Source: Enterovibrio sp045679545 (GTDB lineage Bacteria > Pseudomonadota > Gammaproteobacteria > Enterobacterales > Vibrionaceae). Taken from it: 64,000 nt of DNA. The translations under genes and the position numbers were made by a program. The stretch lies in assembly GCF_045679545.1 (NCBI RefSeq), contig NZ_CP166195.1, positions 806,001 through 870,000 of the forward strand. The letters are read 5' to 3'. Numbering within the stretch: position 1 is the first letter of the stretch; each line of letters begins with the position of its first letter. The notes beneath the pieces were generated by a model. It saw only the letters and a program-made list of their open reading frames with translations, did no database searches and was not told the DNA's origin. Below are positions 24,555 through 33,583 of the stretch, one piece after another.

Positions 24555-25445
24555 TCACTTTTTACCTAAGAATTGAAAATAGCTGCTCAGGTAGTCAATC
24601 ACTGCTCTAACTGCGGGAGCCATGTTTTTTCTCGATGGGTAAAGAACGTAGATCTGCATGTCTTGCGGCTTCCATTCACCCAGAATTGGAACAAGCTCAC
24701 CAGACTGAATATATTTCTCCGCCAAGTAAGTTGGTTGCATTGAAATGCCCATCCCTTCTATTGATCCGTATAACAGTGATGTCGCCTCATTCGCAGTGAG
24801 TTTGCATTGTATATCGATTGATTCGCTCAACTCGCCGTTTTGTAAATGCCATACGTGGTGCGCGAAGTTTCTATAGCCAAGACATTGATGCGTTGACAGG
24901 TCGGAAGGGCATGTGATCGGTGCATGGGTATCGATATATGACGGAGAAGCGACCAAGACGGATTCACAAACTGCGATAGGCTTTCCTATCAAAGATGGAT
25001 CGGGGTTGGATGAAATGCGAATGGCGAGATCGATACGATCGCGGGTCAAATCGTTAGTTGTGTCTCGTAAGTCCATGTCGATGATGACACGAGGGTTGTC
25101 CGCCATGAAGGTTTTTAAAGCAGGAATAAGTTGGGCATGCCCAAATGACATGGAGACGGCAATGCGCACTGTTCCTGTTAATTCACCGTAAGTCGTATTA
25201 AGAAAAGAGAGCGATTCCGCCTGCTCAACGAGTTGTTCAACGTGCTCAAGATACCGTTCACCGGCTGAAGTCAGAGACACTTTACGTGTAGTCCGATGAA
25301 GTAAGCGCGTTTTCAGCCAGTCTTCCATGGCTTCAACGTATCGCGTCACCATGGGGCGAGACATCTCTAATCGGTCGGCCGTGGCGGTAAAGCTGCCTGT
25401 TTTTGTCACATCCAAAAACACCCTTGCGGCTGTGATTCTGTCCAT
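24555..25445 (-). CDS. LysR-family transcriptional regulator
   Basis: 296 residues from the ATG at 25445 (MDRITAARVFLDVTKTGSFT), the typical LTTR beginning. A longer frame upstream adds 20 residues with no homology to the family start. The winged helix-turn-helix is TGSFTATADRLEMSRPMVTRYVEAMEDWL, split here as the helix around residues 15-44. A standard LTTR effector domain follows (TVRIAVSMSFGHAQLIPAL, DLAIRISSNPDPSLIG). It is divergent from the MBL-fold gene with starts about 110 bases apart, the classic LysR-target arrangement, so it probably controls that gene and itself. Confidence 0.85.
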   Translation of the reverse strand: MDRITAARVFLDVTKTGSFTATADRLEMSRPMVTRYVEAMEDWLKTRLLHRTTRKVSLTSAGERYLEHVEQLVEQAESLSFLNTTYGELTGTVRIAVSMSFGHAQLIPALKTFMADNPRVIIDMDLRDTTNDLTRDRIDLAIRISSNPDPSLIGKPIAVCESVLVASPSYIDTHAPITCPSDLSTHQCLGYRNFAHHVWHLQNGELSESIDIQCKLTANEATSLLYGSIEGMGISMQPTYLAEKYIQSGELVPILGEWKPQDMQIYVLYPSRKNMAPAVRAVIDYLSSYFQFLGKK

Positions 25446-25557
25446 GATTCGCTCGTAATAAGAAACAATATTGTTCAGTATTTGCTGTTTTTCCGAGCAG
25501 GTCAATTCACTAATCTAGTCTCCGACAAGAAAACATAAAACAATCTTTTGGAGAACA

Positions 25558-26424
25558 ATGATGAAAACACGTATTGCACTTTTGACAACGCTACTTGCCG
25601 GTCAAGCTTTCGCTGCTGACATGGCACCGTTGACACTGGATGTTTACTACGGCGACGAAAATAGCTTTATGGTGACATCCACTTTAGTTCAAGGCGAAAC
25701 CGAAGCCGTGTTGATTGATACGGGTTTCACAAAAGCAGATGCTTTGCGCATTGCCGCCAAAGTATTGGACTCAGGTAAGGAACTAAAAACCATTTTTATT
25801 AGTCAGGCCGATCCTGATTACTATTTCGGTGCGGAAGTGATTCATCAATTTTTTCCCAATGCTGAGATCATCACAACGCCTGCTGTGAAGAAAGTGATTG
25901 AGAAGAAATTGGCGGGGAAAGTGGCATTTTGGGGGCCAAAAATGGGCGCCAATGCACCGGTGAAGCCAATCGTTCCAGAAGCGGTTACTGTCACCTCTTT
26001 CTCAGTGAATGGCACGCCGATCGAAATCAAGGGGACGGAAGGTGTATTGGCACACCGCCCTTATTTGTGGCTACCTGCGAACAAAGCGATTCTTGGCAAC
26101 GTTGGCGTGTTTGAAGGTATACATGGTTGGATGGCCGATACGCAAACAGACGCCGAGGTGGCGGCGTGGACAGCCCAACTGAAAGAAATGCAAGCTCTAC
26201 AACCCCAAGTGGTTGTCCCTGGGCATACGACGCCAGATTCCTCGTTGAATGCTGAAGCCATTGATTATTCACTTTCCTACATTTCCGATTTTGTTGAGGC
26301 GAAAAAAAGCAGCAAAGACAGCAAATCGCTGATTGAAACAATGATGAAGTCTTACCCCGATGCCGCTGAGCCGTCGTCATTGGATCTGAGTGCTAAAGTG
26401 CATACCGGTGAAATGAAGTGGTAA
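25558..26424 (+). CDS. Secreted MBL-fold protein lacking the metal-binding motif
   Basis: 288 residues with a signal peptide (MKTRIALLTTLLAGQAFA, cleaved before ADMAP) and GGAG before the ATG. The fold follows metallo-beta-lactamase-like hydrolases: AVLIDTGFTKADA, then a motif-II position, and near the end VVVPGHTTPD (H223). At motif II, where HxHxDH should be, it reads SQADPDYYFG (82-91), so all three histidines are absent and one Asp remains. The position of the bridging Asp reads LGNVG. It may be non-catalytic, use another metal arrangement, or act as a binding protein. Divergence from the LysR gene suggests inducible expression. Confidence 0.8.
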   Translation: MMKTRIALLTTLLAGQAFAADMAPLTLDVYYGDENSFMVTSTLVQGETEAVLIDTGFTKADALRIAAKVLDSGKELKTIFISQADPDYYFGAEVIHQFFPNAEIITTPAVKKVIEKKLAGKVAFWGPKMGANAPVKPIVPEAVTVTSFSVNGTPIEIKGTEGVLAHRPYLWLPANKAILGNVGVFEGIHGWMADTQTDAEVAAWTAQLKEMQALQPQVVVPGHTTPDSSLNAEAIDYSLSYISDFVEAKKSSKDSKSLIETMMKSYPDAAEPSSLDLSAKVHTGEMKW

Positions 26425-26450
26425 ACGTCATAGGTTGAGAATGACAAAGA

Positions 26451-26483
26451 AAAGGGGAGTGATGTATTCACTCCCCTTTTTTC
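26451..26483 (+). terminator. Intrinsic terminator of the MBL-fold gene
   Basis: AAAGGGGAGTGA, loop TGTAT, TCACTCCCCTTT, then more T: a 12-bp stem with a good U tract. On the opposite strand the stem contains the last codons and stop of the small gene at 26468-26602. Confidence 0.85.
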
Positions 26484-26602
26484 TTGTTGTTAGCGATCAA
26501 TTGTAACTCATCGATTTTTAGGTCTGCCTTCTCAGCGGTCTCCGATTCAAAGCCATCCAAGCGGTTTGGTTTTTCATTCAGTGATTTTGGGGTCTGCACC
26601 AT
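26468..26602 (-). CDS. Small 44-residue hypothetical protein
   Basis: An uninterrupted small frame from the ATG at 26602 with AGAGG about 7 bases upstream. It is highly polar: MVQTPKSLNEKPNRLDG, then ESETAEKADLKIDELQLI, ending NNKKKGE. The Lys/Glu composition and clean ribosome site favour a real small protein over chance, but there is no family match. Its stop codon lies inside the convergent terminator stem, so its own transcript probably ends on the same hairpin read in reverse. Confidence 0.5.
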   Translation of the reverse strand: MVQTPKSLNEKPNRLDGFESETAEKADLKIDELQLIANNKKKGE

Positions 26603-26762
26603 GGTCATCCTCTGACGTGTTTAAGTGGGAGCTCCCGTTTATCAGGCGATGAAATATAGACCGCGCATCGTGACGAATCACTGTTTTTGAAAGCAAAAAG
26701 ATAGATGGCACGGCGTCTGTTGCCTAGGCTATTACTACATCTCAAAAGAGGTAACAGACACA

Positions 26763-27968
26763 ATGGGGCAACCGTCGTTGTTTTTCTTTAAAGGCTATAT
26801 GAAAGCGCTCAAGGTCGCTGCTCGGGTGATCCCTATTCCGCGTCCGACTTTGTTTACAGGTGCAGACAGCACCGAGCAATTGTGTGAAGCGATTGGATTG
26901 ATGAATCTCGGTAAGTTGCTGATAGTGACTGATCAACAGTTAGTCGATGTGGGGATTGTCGAAAAAGTAGAAGCGCATTTGTTACGTTTTGGCGTGAGTT
27001 TCGTTCGCTATGCCAATGTCATGCCCGATCCTACCTATCCCATGGCGGAAGAAGGCCGAGATCTTTATTTACGGGAACAGTGCACTGGCATTTTAGCCAT
27101 TGGTGGTGGCTCGCCAATCGATTGTGCCAAAGTGATTGCTGCACGCGTTACCAATAAGAAATCTATTCAAAAGCTCGCGGGAATCCTCAAGGTATGGCGT
27201 ACCCCCGCGCCACTGTTTGTTATTCCGACCACCGCTGGAACGGGTTCGGAAGTGACTGTTGCCGCAGTGATTTCAGACCCTTTCACGCATCAGAAAACCC
27301 CTTTAATGGACCCAAAGCTGGTGCCTATCATGGCGGCGCTCGATCCTGTGTTAATGACAGGGCTTCCACCCGCGGTGACTGCCGCAACAGGCATGGATGC
27401 GCTGACCCATGCTGTTGAGGCTTACTTATCGTTAAACGCAACGACAGAAACAGATGGCTATGTGAATGCCGCGGTACAACTTATCAGCAATAATCTTGTT
27501 CCTGCATACAAAGATGGCCATTCGCTAAAAGTGCGGTTCAATATGTCCATGGCGTCGTATTACGCTGGGCTGGCGTTCACCAAAGCCAGTTTGGGATACA
27601 CTCATGCGATTGCACATAATCTTGGTGCCAAATACGGTACGCCGCATGGCCTCGCCAATGCCTTGGCGTTGCCTCATGTATTGAGATTTTCATTGCCGAG
27701 TGCAACCGCGCGAATGGCTGAACTGGCGCACATGGCAGGGGTAGGTGATGCAACATGGGATGATGCGACCAATGCACATGCTTTTGTTGCCTATATAGTT
27801 TCATTACAAGATGCTTTATCGTTGCCAAAAACACTGGCGGAAATTCAAACGTCGGATGTGGCAATCATCGCCAAAAATGCCATTAAAGAGGCGAAGTGGA
27901 ACTATCCTGTTCCACGTTATGCCACCCAAAAAGACTGCGAGCAAATGATCGAAAAATTGATGGCATGA
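26763..27968 (+). CDS. Iron-containing alcohol dehydrogenase
   Basis: 401 residues, group III (Fe-dependent) ADH. The NAD-binding region has GILAIGGGSPIDCAKVIAA. The family block VIPTTAGTGSEVT is intact, and the metal ligands are seen as GMDALTHAVEAY (Asp and His) and THAIAHNLGAKYGTPHGLANA (two His). It carries out reversible NAD(P)-dependent alcohol/aldehyde conversion; the substrate is unknown. A GAGG lies upstream of the ATG, somewhat far at about 10 bases. The N-terminal FFFKGYMKAL leader is usual for short-chain Vibrio members of this family. Monocistronic. Confidence 0.9.
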   Translation: MGQPSLFFFKGYMKALKVAARVIPIPRPTLFTGADSTEQLCEAIGLMNLGKLLIVTDQQLVDVGIVEKVEAHLLRFGVSFVRYANVMPDPTYPMAEEGRDLYLREQCTGILAIGGGSPIDCAKVIAARVTNKKSIQKLAGILKVWRTPAPLFVIPTTAGTGSEVTVAAVISDPFTHQKTPLMDPKLVPIMAALDPVLMTGLPPAVTAATGMDALTHAVEAYLSLNATTETDGYVNAAVQLISNNLVPAYKDGHSLKVRFNMSMASYYAGLAFTKASLGYTHAIAHNLGAKYGTPHGLANALALPHVLRFSLPSATARMAELAHMAGVGDATWDDATNAHAFVAYIVSLQDALSLPKTLAEIQTSDVAIIAKNAIKEAKWNYPVPRYATQKDCEQMIEKLMA

Positions 27969-28117
27969 GTGATACTTCAACATGGCCTTGTCGCTGCGCG
28001 AATGCACCTGCACAGACATTGCTCTGCTTTTCTAACCACTCGTGCTAGAATGCGCGCCCTTTGTGGCGTTGCTATCTGCCATACTTGTTGTCATTTCTTT
28101 TTACGCCGAGATTTCTC

Positions 28118-29569
28118 ATGCCATTCTCTAAGCTGGGCTTAAGCCTGCCGATTGTTTCTGCCGTCACTGAACTTGGGTATCAAACCCCAACGCCGATTCA
28201 GGAAAAAGCCATTCCTGTGATTTTGAAAGGGGAAAACCTCCTTGCAGCAGCGCAAACCGGAACCGGTAAAACAGCAAGTTTTGTTTTGCCTATCCTTGAG
28301 ATGCTAAGCCGTGGTGAAACCCAACGTAAAAAGCGTGTTCGCGCGTTGATCCTTGCACCGACTCGAGAGTTGGTGGCACAGGTAGAAAAGAATGCAGAGC
28401 AGTATGCGAAGAATCTGTCACTGACCACGTTGGCGATGTACGGCGGTAAAGAGATCGCGGCGCAGAAACAGCGTTTGATTGAAGGCGTTGATATTCTGGT
28501 TGCCACACCAGGTCGTTTGCTTGACATGTACGCGCAACGCGCCGTTCACTTCGACGAAATTGAAATTTTGGTGCTGGATGAAGCTGACCGCATGTTAGAC
28601 ATGGGCTTCATTGAAGACATCAACAAGATCATTGAGCGCTTGCCAGTTGACCGCCAAAACTTGCTGTTCTCTGCAACCTTGTCTGACAAAATTCGATTCC
28701 TAGCGAAAACCGCCGTGCCGAATCCGGTTGAAATTTCAACTGCGGACTCGCAAAGCAAGCCAGAGATCGAACAGTGGCTAGTGACGGTCGATAAAGACAA
28801 AAAATCTGCGCTGTTGAGCCATTTGATCACTGAGCAGAAATGGGACCAAGCCCTGATTTTCCTAGAAACCAAGCACGGCGCTGCCAAGCTGGTGGAACAA
28901 TTGGGTAAACGCGGGATTCCTGCCGAGTCATTCCACAGTGGTCGCAGCCAAGCAGTGCGAGAGCAGTTGCTGGAGGATTTTAAATCTGGCGCACTTAAGT
29001 ACCTTGTGGCGACAGGCGTTGCATCTCGCGGGATTGACATCGAAGAGCTAACCCGAGTGGTGAATTACGATTTGCCATTCCCTGCTGACGACTACATTCA
29101 CCGTATTGGTCGTACCGGGCGTGCAGGGGCGAAAGGTGAAGCGATCACTTTCTTGTCGAAAGATGATTTCAAAAACCTGTGCATGATCGAAAGCCGTTTA
29201 GGGCATTTGATTGAACGACGTGTGATTGAAGGGTTTGAGCCACGTAACCCAGTGCCTATTTCAGTGCTGAACTTTAAACCCAAACACTTGGCGTCAAAGA
29301 GCAATGCACCTAAAAACAGTTCATCAAAAAGTGGATCACCAAAAAGCCGTCAGCCGCGCAACGAGAAAAGCGAAGGGTCTGACAAGCGTGGTTCGCGCAA
29401 CAGTTCACGACGCAGTGAAAACGCACGCTCAGGTGGCCGTTCAAATGATAGCCGTGTAAGTCGCAACGACGACAAAGCAGGCAGTTTATCCGCGAGCACA
29501 TCTGATCGCTCAGGACGTGAAAGCAGCCCATGGGATACGGTAAAGCCGCGCACAGTTGGCAAATCCTGA
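28118..29569 (+). CDS. rhlE: ATP-dependent DEAD-box RNA helicase RhlE
   Basis: 483 residues from the ATG at 28118 (MPFSKLGLSLPIVSAVTELG). An upstream in-frame ATG adds a hydrophobic leader foreign to the family. Complete motif set: Q motif GYQTPTPIQ, AQTGTGKT, PTRELV, TPGR, DEAD, SAT, ASRGIDIEEL and HRIGRTGRAG. The C-terminal tail of about 100 residues is basic, Ser/Arg/Lys-rich and low complexity, the RNA-binding tail of RhlE proteins. It acts in ribosome assembly and RNA turnover in the cytoplasm. Confidence 0.93.
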   Translation: MPFSKLGLSLPIVSAVTELGYQTPTPIQEKAIPVILKGENLLAAAQTGTGKTASFVLPILEMLSRGETQRKKRVRALILAPTRELVAQVEKNAEQYAKNLSLTTLAMYGGKEIAAQKQRLIEGVDILVATPGRLLDMYAQRAVHFDEIEILVLDEADRMLDMGFIEDINKIIERLPVDRQNLLFSATLSDKIRFLAKTAVPNPVEISTADSQSKPEIEQWLVTVDKDKKSALLSHLITEQKWDQALIFLETKHGAAKLVEQLGKRGIPAESFHSGRSQAVREQLLEDFKSGALKYLVATGVASRGIDIEELTRVVNYDLPFPADDYIHRIGRTGRAGAKGEAITFLSKDDFKNLCMIESRLGHLIERRVIEGFEPRNPVPISVLNFKPKHLASKSNAPKNSSSKSGSPKSRQPRNEKSEGSDKRGSRNSSRRSENARSGGRSNDSRVSRNDDKAGSLSASTSDRSGRESSPWDTVKPRTVGKS

Positions 29570-29600
29570 GTCGTTATTGACGCGTGATCCAAACGTTGTA

Positions 29601-29626
29601 AAAAGTCCGCTCAGGCGGACTTTTTT
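29601..29626 (+). terminator. Intrinsic terminator of rhlE
   Basis: AAAAGTCCGC-TCAG-GCGGACTTTTTT: 10-bp stem, 4-base loop, U tract. Confidence 0.9.
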
Positions 29627-29835
29627 GTATTCATCGCATTTTGACTTTTTTGATGCCTCGTCCTGTGCCAGTGTATTGATTATCCGCTAACGCATGTTTG
29701 GGTATGTGAGCGCTCTCGGGGTTCACACTGTCAATCTGTGATGTGATAGAGAACTAACCGTCTGATTCTTCAGTAATGAATAAATAATTCCCGCTGACTA
29801 AACGGGATGTTGGCGTCAATAATTAAGGATTGCAA

Positions 29836-30399
29836 TTGAGACCAACACTAGGGCCACTAACCGTGCTATTACTCGCTGGATGCGCCACCGTGTCATCAGA
29901 ATGGATGGCGGTGAACGGCGCGCAAGTCACGCAACAAGACGTCGTGGCTGTTGAGCGTCAATGCGAAGCTGCGCCGCCTGCGAACGTGACTGAAAACAAA
30001 ATAGACTACTGCATGCTTTCTTATGGATTGATCCGACAAGACGCTATGTATGATGCTGCGCCTTCGTTTGTGAAAGCTGCGGCGATACGTATTAATCGTG
30101 ATGTGCCAGTCATGGTGGATGAAGGAACAAGGCTGGATTCTGTTGCGCAAGACGGTCGCATGTTGCGTCTCAACCACACGATTGTTGATGATGTAGTCGC
30201 GGACATTAACGTTGAGTATTTTCGTCGTGTCGTGCCTCCTCTGGTCGTAAAAAACACCTGCCAGGCACGGCAAACCGTTGTGTTGTTTGAAAATGATGTT
30301 GTGTTTCGATATGTCTATTTTGACACGCTAGGGGCGTTTATTACTGAATTTGATGTAAAACTCTCTGATTGTACTACCGAAGCACCAATCAATAGGTAA
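29836..30399 (+). CDS. Predicted lipoprotein of unknown function
   Basis: About 187 residues. The likely start is the TTG at 29836, which stands 6 bases after AAGGAT; a TTG two codons earlier is too close to that site. The N-terminus LGPLTVLLLAGC is a lipobox, so the mature protein begins at Cys 15 or so and is lipid-anchored, probably in the outer membrane. The mature part has two further Cys pairs (RQCEAAPP, IDYCMLSYGL, NTCQARQ, LSDC) and a mixed alpha/beta look. No known domain was recognised. Monocistronic. Confidence 0.7.
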   Translation: MRPTLGPLTVLLLAGCATVSSEWMAVNGAQVTQQDVVAVERQCEAAPPANVTENKIDYCMLSYGLIRQDAMYDAAPSFVKAAAIRINRDVPVMVDEGTRLDSVAQDGRMLRLNHTIVDDVVADINVEYFRRVVPPLVVKNTCQARQTVVLFENDVVFRYVYFDTLGAFITEFDVKLSDCTTEAPINR

Positions 30400-30993
30400 G
30401 AGTGGTTTTCTTTTCTACAGTTAACAGCTTTCTTATGGCGCAGAACTTTAGATGTGCGCCGCACAAAAAGGCTTTCTTCGCGCTATTTCTTAATCACTAT
30501 GTCATAAATAACACGCCACTCAATAGTATCCACGTTGAATGGAATGTTTTTTATCAGCAATCCACTGCCTTTTCTCGCTGATGTCAATCTGAGTGAATCA
30601 TCACCGATTGAACACTTCGTCCCGCTTGACGAACACCCACCTGACTTTTCTGTGCAAAAAGGAAACGTTCAGAGTGGGTGAGTTTCTTTTTTTGCGCCGC
30701 TAATCATTGTTAAACCGATGTCGAGTTATACCGATGTCGTGTTCAACACTGGCTCTCTCTCTGTGTTGCTTCATGGCATCAGAAAGTTGTGTTGCTTTTG
30801 ATCGAAGGGTCACAGCTGCTGGTGGAATGTTATTGGTCTCTAACATGAAGATATGTAAAAACGAGTGAAAAACACCGCTTACTGATTATGGATTGAAGGG
30901 TTGGGATGGAGTTGAAAACCAGAAAAATTCGGAAGCCAAAGAGGGCAAATTCTCTCCCGAACTGGGAGAGAATAAGTCGTCAGAAACCTTACA
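30400..30993. other. 594-base gap with two hairpins, possible small RNA
   Basis: No convincing protein gene. On the plus strand, CACCCACCTGAC (from 30634) pairs with GTTCAGAGTGGGTG (ending 30680) and is followed by AGTTTCTTTTTTT, a terminator-like end with no gene to terminate within 230 bases upstream. The 30400-30690 stretch could therefore encode a small RNA. A direct repeat ACCGATGTCG occurs twice near 30715-30740. Confidence 0.35.
30949..30973 (-). terminator. Terminator of the yegD-type gene
   Basis: ATTCTCTCCC-GAACT-GGGAGAGAAT, a perfect 10-bp stem 21 bases beyond the Hsp70 stop. The U tract is short (TTTGCC). Confidence 0.6.
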
Positions 30994-32346
30994 CTAACTA
31001 AATCGTGCGGCTGCGTGACGCGCTAGTCCGGACGTGACCGAGCCAAAGTAGTCACCCGCAACGATTGGCACACCCGGCAAAGTGGTTTCGAGCAAAGTGC
31101 GTAAGATAGGTGAACGAGCACTGCCGCCTGTCATGAAAATGGCATCAGGTTTGGTATGAGCTTGTGCCAGCGCCTCGGTCACTAATTCGCTTATCTTAGT
31201 CACGGGTTTCACAATCGCATCCGCCAGTTGCCCCGTATCGATATCCACATGCAGTTGCTCACTCACGTTAGGCAGCGTCACTTGCGTGTTCTGTTGCTCT
31301 GAGAGCAATATTTTCGCTTCCTCGGCACAACGAACAATTTGATAGCCCAATGTTTCTTTATGGACAGTAATCAAGCGCGCAATTTTTTCAGGCTCACTGG
31401 CATCACGCATTAATTGATCAAGCACTTTGCGGTTTGCTGATGCATAAAAATCGGACTGCGCGACCACATTGTTGATGGCTATCGGGTTCCAAAACTGTGT
31501 CACGGGCATATCCATGCCGCGTTGCAATGTTGAACCTTTGCCAAACAATGGCATAAGTTGATCAAATGCCAAATGGATATCAAGGTCGTTTCCACCAACA
31601 CGACACCCAGAATGCCCTAATAATGAAGCGTGGCGATCTTCCTTATCTCGCCAACTTGGGCCCATTTGGATCAAGCTGCAGTCCGTTGTGCCACCACCAA
31701 TATCGACCACTAATACTGTGCTGTCTTGCGCCAATGTACTTTCATATTCCAATCCCGCCGCGACTGGTTCAAATTGGAACAGTACGTCTTTGAAACCGGC
31801 ACGTTTGGCCGCGGCAGTAAGAATAGATTCCGCCTGTTGGTTGGCTTTTTCGCCACCGCTTCCTTGGAAGTTAACAGGACGACCAATCACGGCTTGCAAA
31901 ATATCGTCTTGCAGGTTCGCTTCTGCTTGTTGCTTGATGTTGGCCATCATGGCGCAAACCAGATCTTCGAAGAAGCTAACTTGCACGTCGCGCAAACCCG
32001 TCGCACCTAAAAATGATTTCGGAGACTTAACGTAGTAAACCTCTTCAGGGTCTTCTAAATAGGTGGCTAACGCTGCGCGACCAAAGCGTAAGTCGCCTGG
32101 CTCAACATCAATCCCTTCTTCTCGATTAAACGCCACGGCACGGCGAAGTAATTGCTCGCCAACCGAATCGATAGGTTTGATGGAAAAGTGACGCCAAAGA
32201 TACTCGCTCACCGCTTCACGCGTTGGGGCGCAAAGGGTTGAGGGGATGAAAGGACTGTCGCCTTCTAAGGGAAGGAGGCGCGGTGCGCCATTCTCGATGA
32301 CAGCCACAGAACAGTTAGCGGTTCCGTAATCGAAGCCGATAAACAT
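30994..32346 (-). CDS. yegD: Hsp70-family chaperone YegD
   Basis: 450 residues, the same length as E. coli YegD. It is an actin/Hsp70 ATPase without the usual substrate-binding half. Phosphate 1 motif FIGFDYGTANCSVAVIENG is at the start, VLVVDIGGGTTDCSLIQMG is phosphate 2, and FMTGGSARSPILRTLL is the adenosine motif. The insertion with VMGRPVNF-type sequence (AVIGRPVNFQGSGG) is present. The cellular client is unknown. Upstream 32347-32813 holds its promoter; the gene is monocistronic. Confidence 0.92.
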   Translation of the reverse strand: MFIGFDYGTANCSVAVIENGAPRLLPLEGDSPFIPSTLCAPTREAVSEYLWRHFSIKPIDSVGEQLLRRAVAFNREEGIDVEPGDLRFGRAALATYLEDPEEVYYVKSPKSFLGATGLRDVQVSFFEDLVCAMMANIKQQAEANLQDDILQAVIGRPVNFQGSGGEKANQQAESILTAAAKRAGFKDVLFQFEPVAAGLEYESTLAQDSTVLVVDIGGGTTDCSLIQMGPSWRDKEDRHASLLGHSGCRVGGNDLDIHLAFDQLMPLFGKGSTLQRGMDMPVTQFWNPIAINNVVAQSDFYASANRKVLDQLMRDASEPEKIARLITVHKETLGYQIVRCAEEAKILLSEQQNTQVTLPNVSEQLHVDIDTGQLADAIVKPVTKISELVTEALAQAHTKPDAIFMTGGSARSPILRTLLETTLPGVPIVAGDYFGSVTSGLARHAAARFS

Positions 32347-32813
32347 GAAAACTCTCCTGCGTCAAAAAAGCCGCACAGTTTACGCGAAAGAGAAATCTTA
32401 ACAAGCAAAGCTGGCGATTTAGTGACGTTGTTTGATTCGCTTTTCGTTAATTCTGTGGAAAATTGGCTGATCTCTTATGACATGAAAAAAAGTTAATAAA
32501 AAATATGATTAAAAATCAATATAATAATAGGTTTTGAGATGACGGTTAGTCAAAGATCAATAAGATAGATAACATGCGGTAACAGGGTGTCACTAGCTTT
32601 TCTCACCACTCTGCTAAATTAGAAAGACGACGTTATTTTCCCTTGGCTGCTGTTTTAACATCTCGCAGTCGCAACGTCTTTGTTAACCCATTGGCTGTGC
32701 ATTCAATAACACATCAATTTCTTCAACCGGACAGGGATAACCCAAGCAGCGAACGCCTAACAGTGGCACTGGCGAACGTTTTCTCATACTAATCATCACA
32801 GTTGGAGTGACCT
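32347..32813. other. Divergent intergenic region, AT-rich
   Basis: 467 bases between the yegD-type gene and the HAD gene. The stretch 32480-32535 is strongly AT-rich (runs of A and AATATAATAATA) and may be a promoter or an H-NS-type site. A 34-residue minus-strand frame ending near 32685 exists but has no ribosome site, so it is not called. Confidence 0.4.
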
Positions 32814-33560
32814 ATGTTGTCAGCAACACAGGTGAAAGCCGTTGTTTTTGAGTTAGATGGTACCTTGGTGGATACTGCTGCTGACATTTGTCACGCCGCA
32901 GAGGAAATGTTGTCTGATTTGCGTTTGCCAAGTTTAAAACCAGAGCATGTACGCGATTGGATAGGGGATGGCTCAGACAAGTTGATCCATCGAATCCTTT
33001 CAAGAAAGATCGATGGAATCGTGCCAGACCCCGTGTTTCGTATCGGCAGTGCACTTTTTATGAAAGCCTATCAGCGACGTCATCATTCGAGTGCTGCATT
33101 GTTCGACGGGGTTGAGACTTGTCTTCGTCAGTTAAGCCGACGAAAAATCCCCATGGCGGTTGTTACAAACCAAGCGACAGCACAAGCCAATGAGATTCTG
33201 ACGGTGTTAGGTATTCGTAGCCACTTTTCACTGGTGTTAGGTCGAGACGCATTACAAGAGCCCAAACCGTCTGCTGATGGCCTGTTGGAAGCCGCATTAT
33301 TATTGCACCTCAAACCCGAACAGCTCTTGTTGGTGGGGGGAAGCGTGAATGATGTCAATGCATCGAGAGCCGCCCAATGCCCAGTAGTTTGTGTTAGCCA
33401 CGGCTATAACTATGGGATTGATATTCGCAAATCGGCACCGGATGTCGTGGTGGATTCATTGGCGGAGATCCCCGCTTATTTGAACCAAGATAGACCGAGA
33501 GCCACGAGACCTCGGCCGGGACGAAAATTGGCCTCGAAATCGGAAAAAGAGAAGCGCTGA
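32814..33560 (+). CDS. HAD-superfamily phosphatase-like protein (Gph-like) with altered catalytic residues
   Basis: 248 residues with the phosphoglycolate phosphatase layout. Motif I reads VVFELDGTLVDT, so the nucleophile Asp is Glu 13 (codon GAG) and the acid Asp 15 remains. The cap domain is helical. Motif II is VVTNQ (T118), motif III Lys is QEPKPS (K151), and motif IV reads LLVGGSVNDV where GDSxxD is expected, so the first Asp is Gly 176. Two substitutions at metal and nucleophile positions argue that it is not a normal phosphatase. The C-terminus has an added basic tail (RPRATRPRPGRKLASKSEK). The frame is intact, so it seems to be kept for another function. Confidence 0.85.
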   Translation: MLSATQVKAVVFELDGTLVDTAADICHAAEEMLSDLRLPSLKPEHVRDWIGDGSDKLIHRILSRKIDGIVPDPVFRIGSALFMKAYQRRHHSSAALFDGVETCLRQLSRRKIPMAVVTNQATAQANEILTVLGIRSHFSLVLGRDALQEPKPSADGLLEAALLLHLKPEQLLLVGGSVNDVNASRAAQCPVVCVSHGYNYGIDIRKSAPDVVVDSLAEIPAYLNQDRPRATRPRPGRKLASKSEKEKR

Positions 33561-33575
33561 CCAGCGCTTCTCTTT
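33546..33575. terminator. Bidirectional terminator between the HAD gene and the chemoreceptor
   Basis: AAAGAGAAGCGCT-GACC-AGCGCTTCTCTTT, a perfect 13-bp stem. It overlaps the HAD stop codon. On the minus strand it continues TTTTTCC, a good U tract for the chemoreceptor gene. Confidence 0.85.
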
Positions 33576-33583
33576 GATTGGGC

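Noticed and set aside
30994..32346. DnaK or a cell-shape actin homologue for the Hsp70-like gene
   Set aside because: Length and the lack of a C-terminal substrate-binding half fit YegD, not DnaK; motifs are Hsp70-type, not MreB-type.
32685..32787. 34-residue minus-strand frame reading RKRSPVPLLGVRCLGYP onwards
   Set aside because: The composition is plausible but there is no ribosome site and no family match; too short to support.
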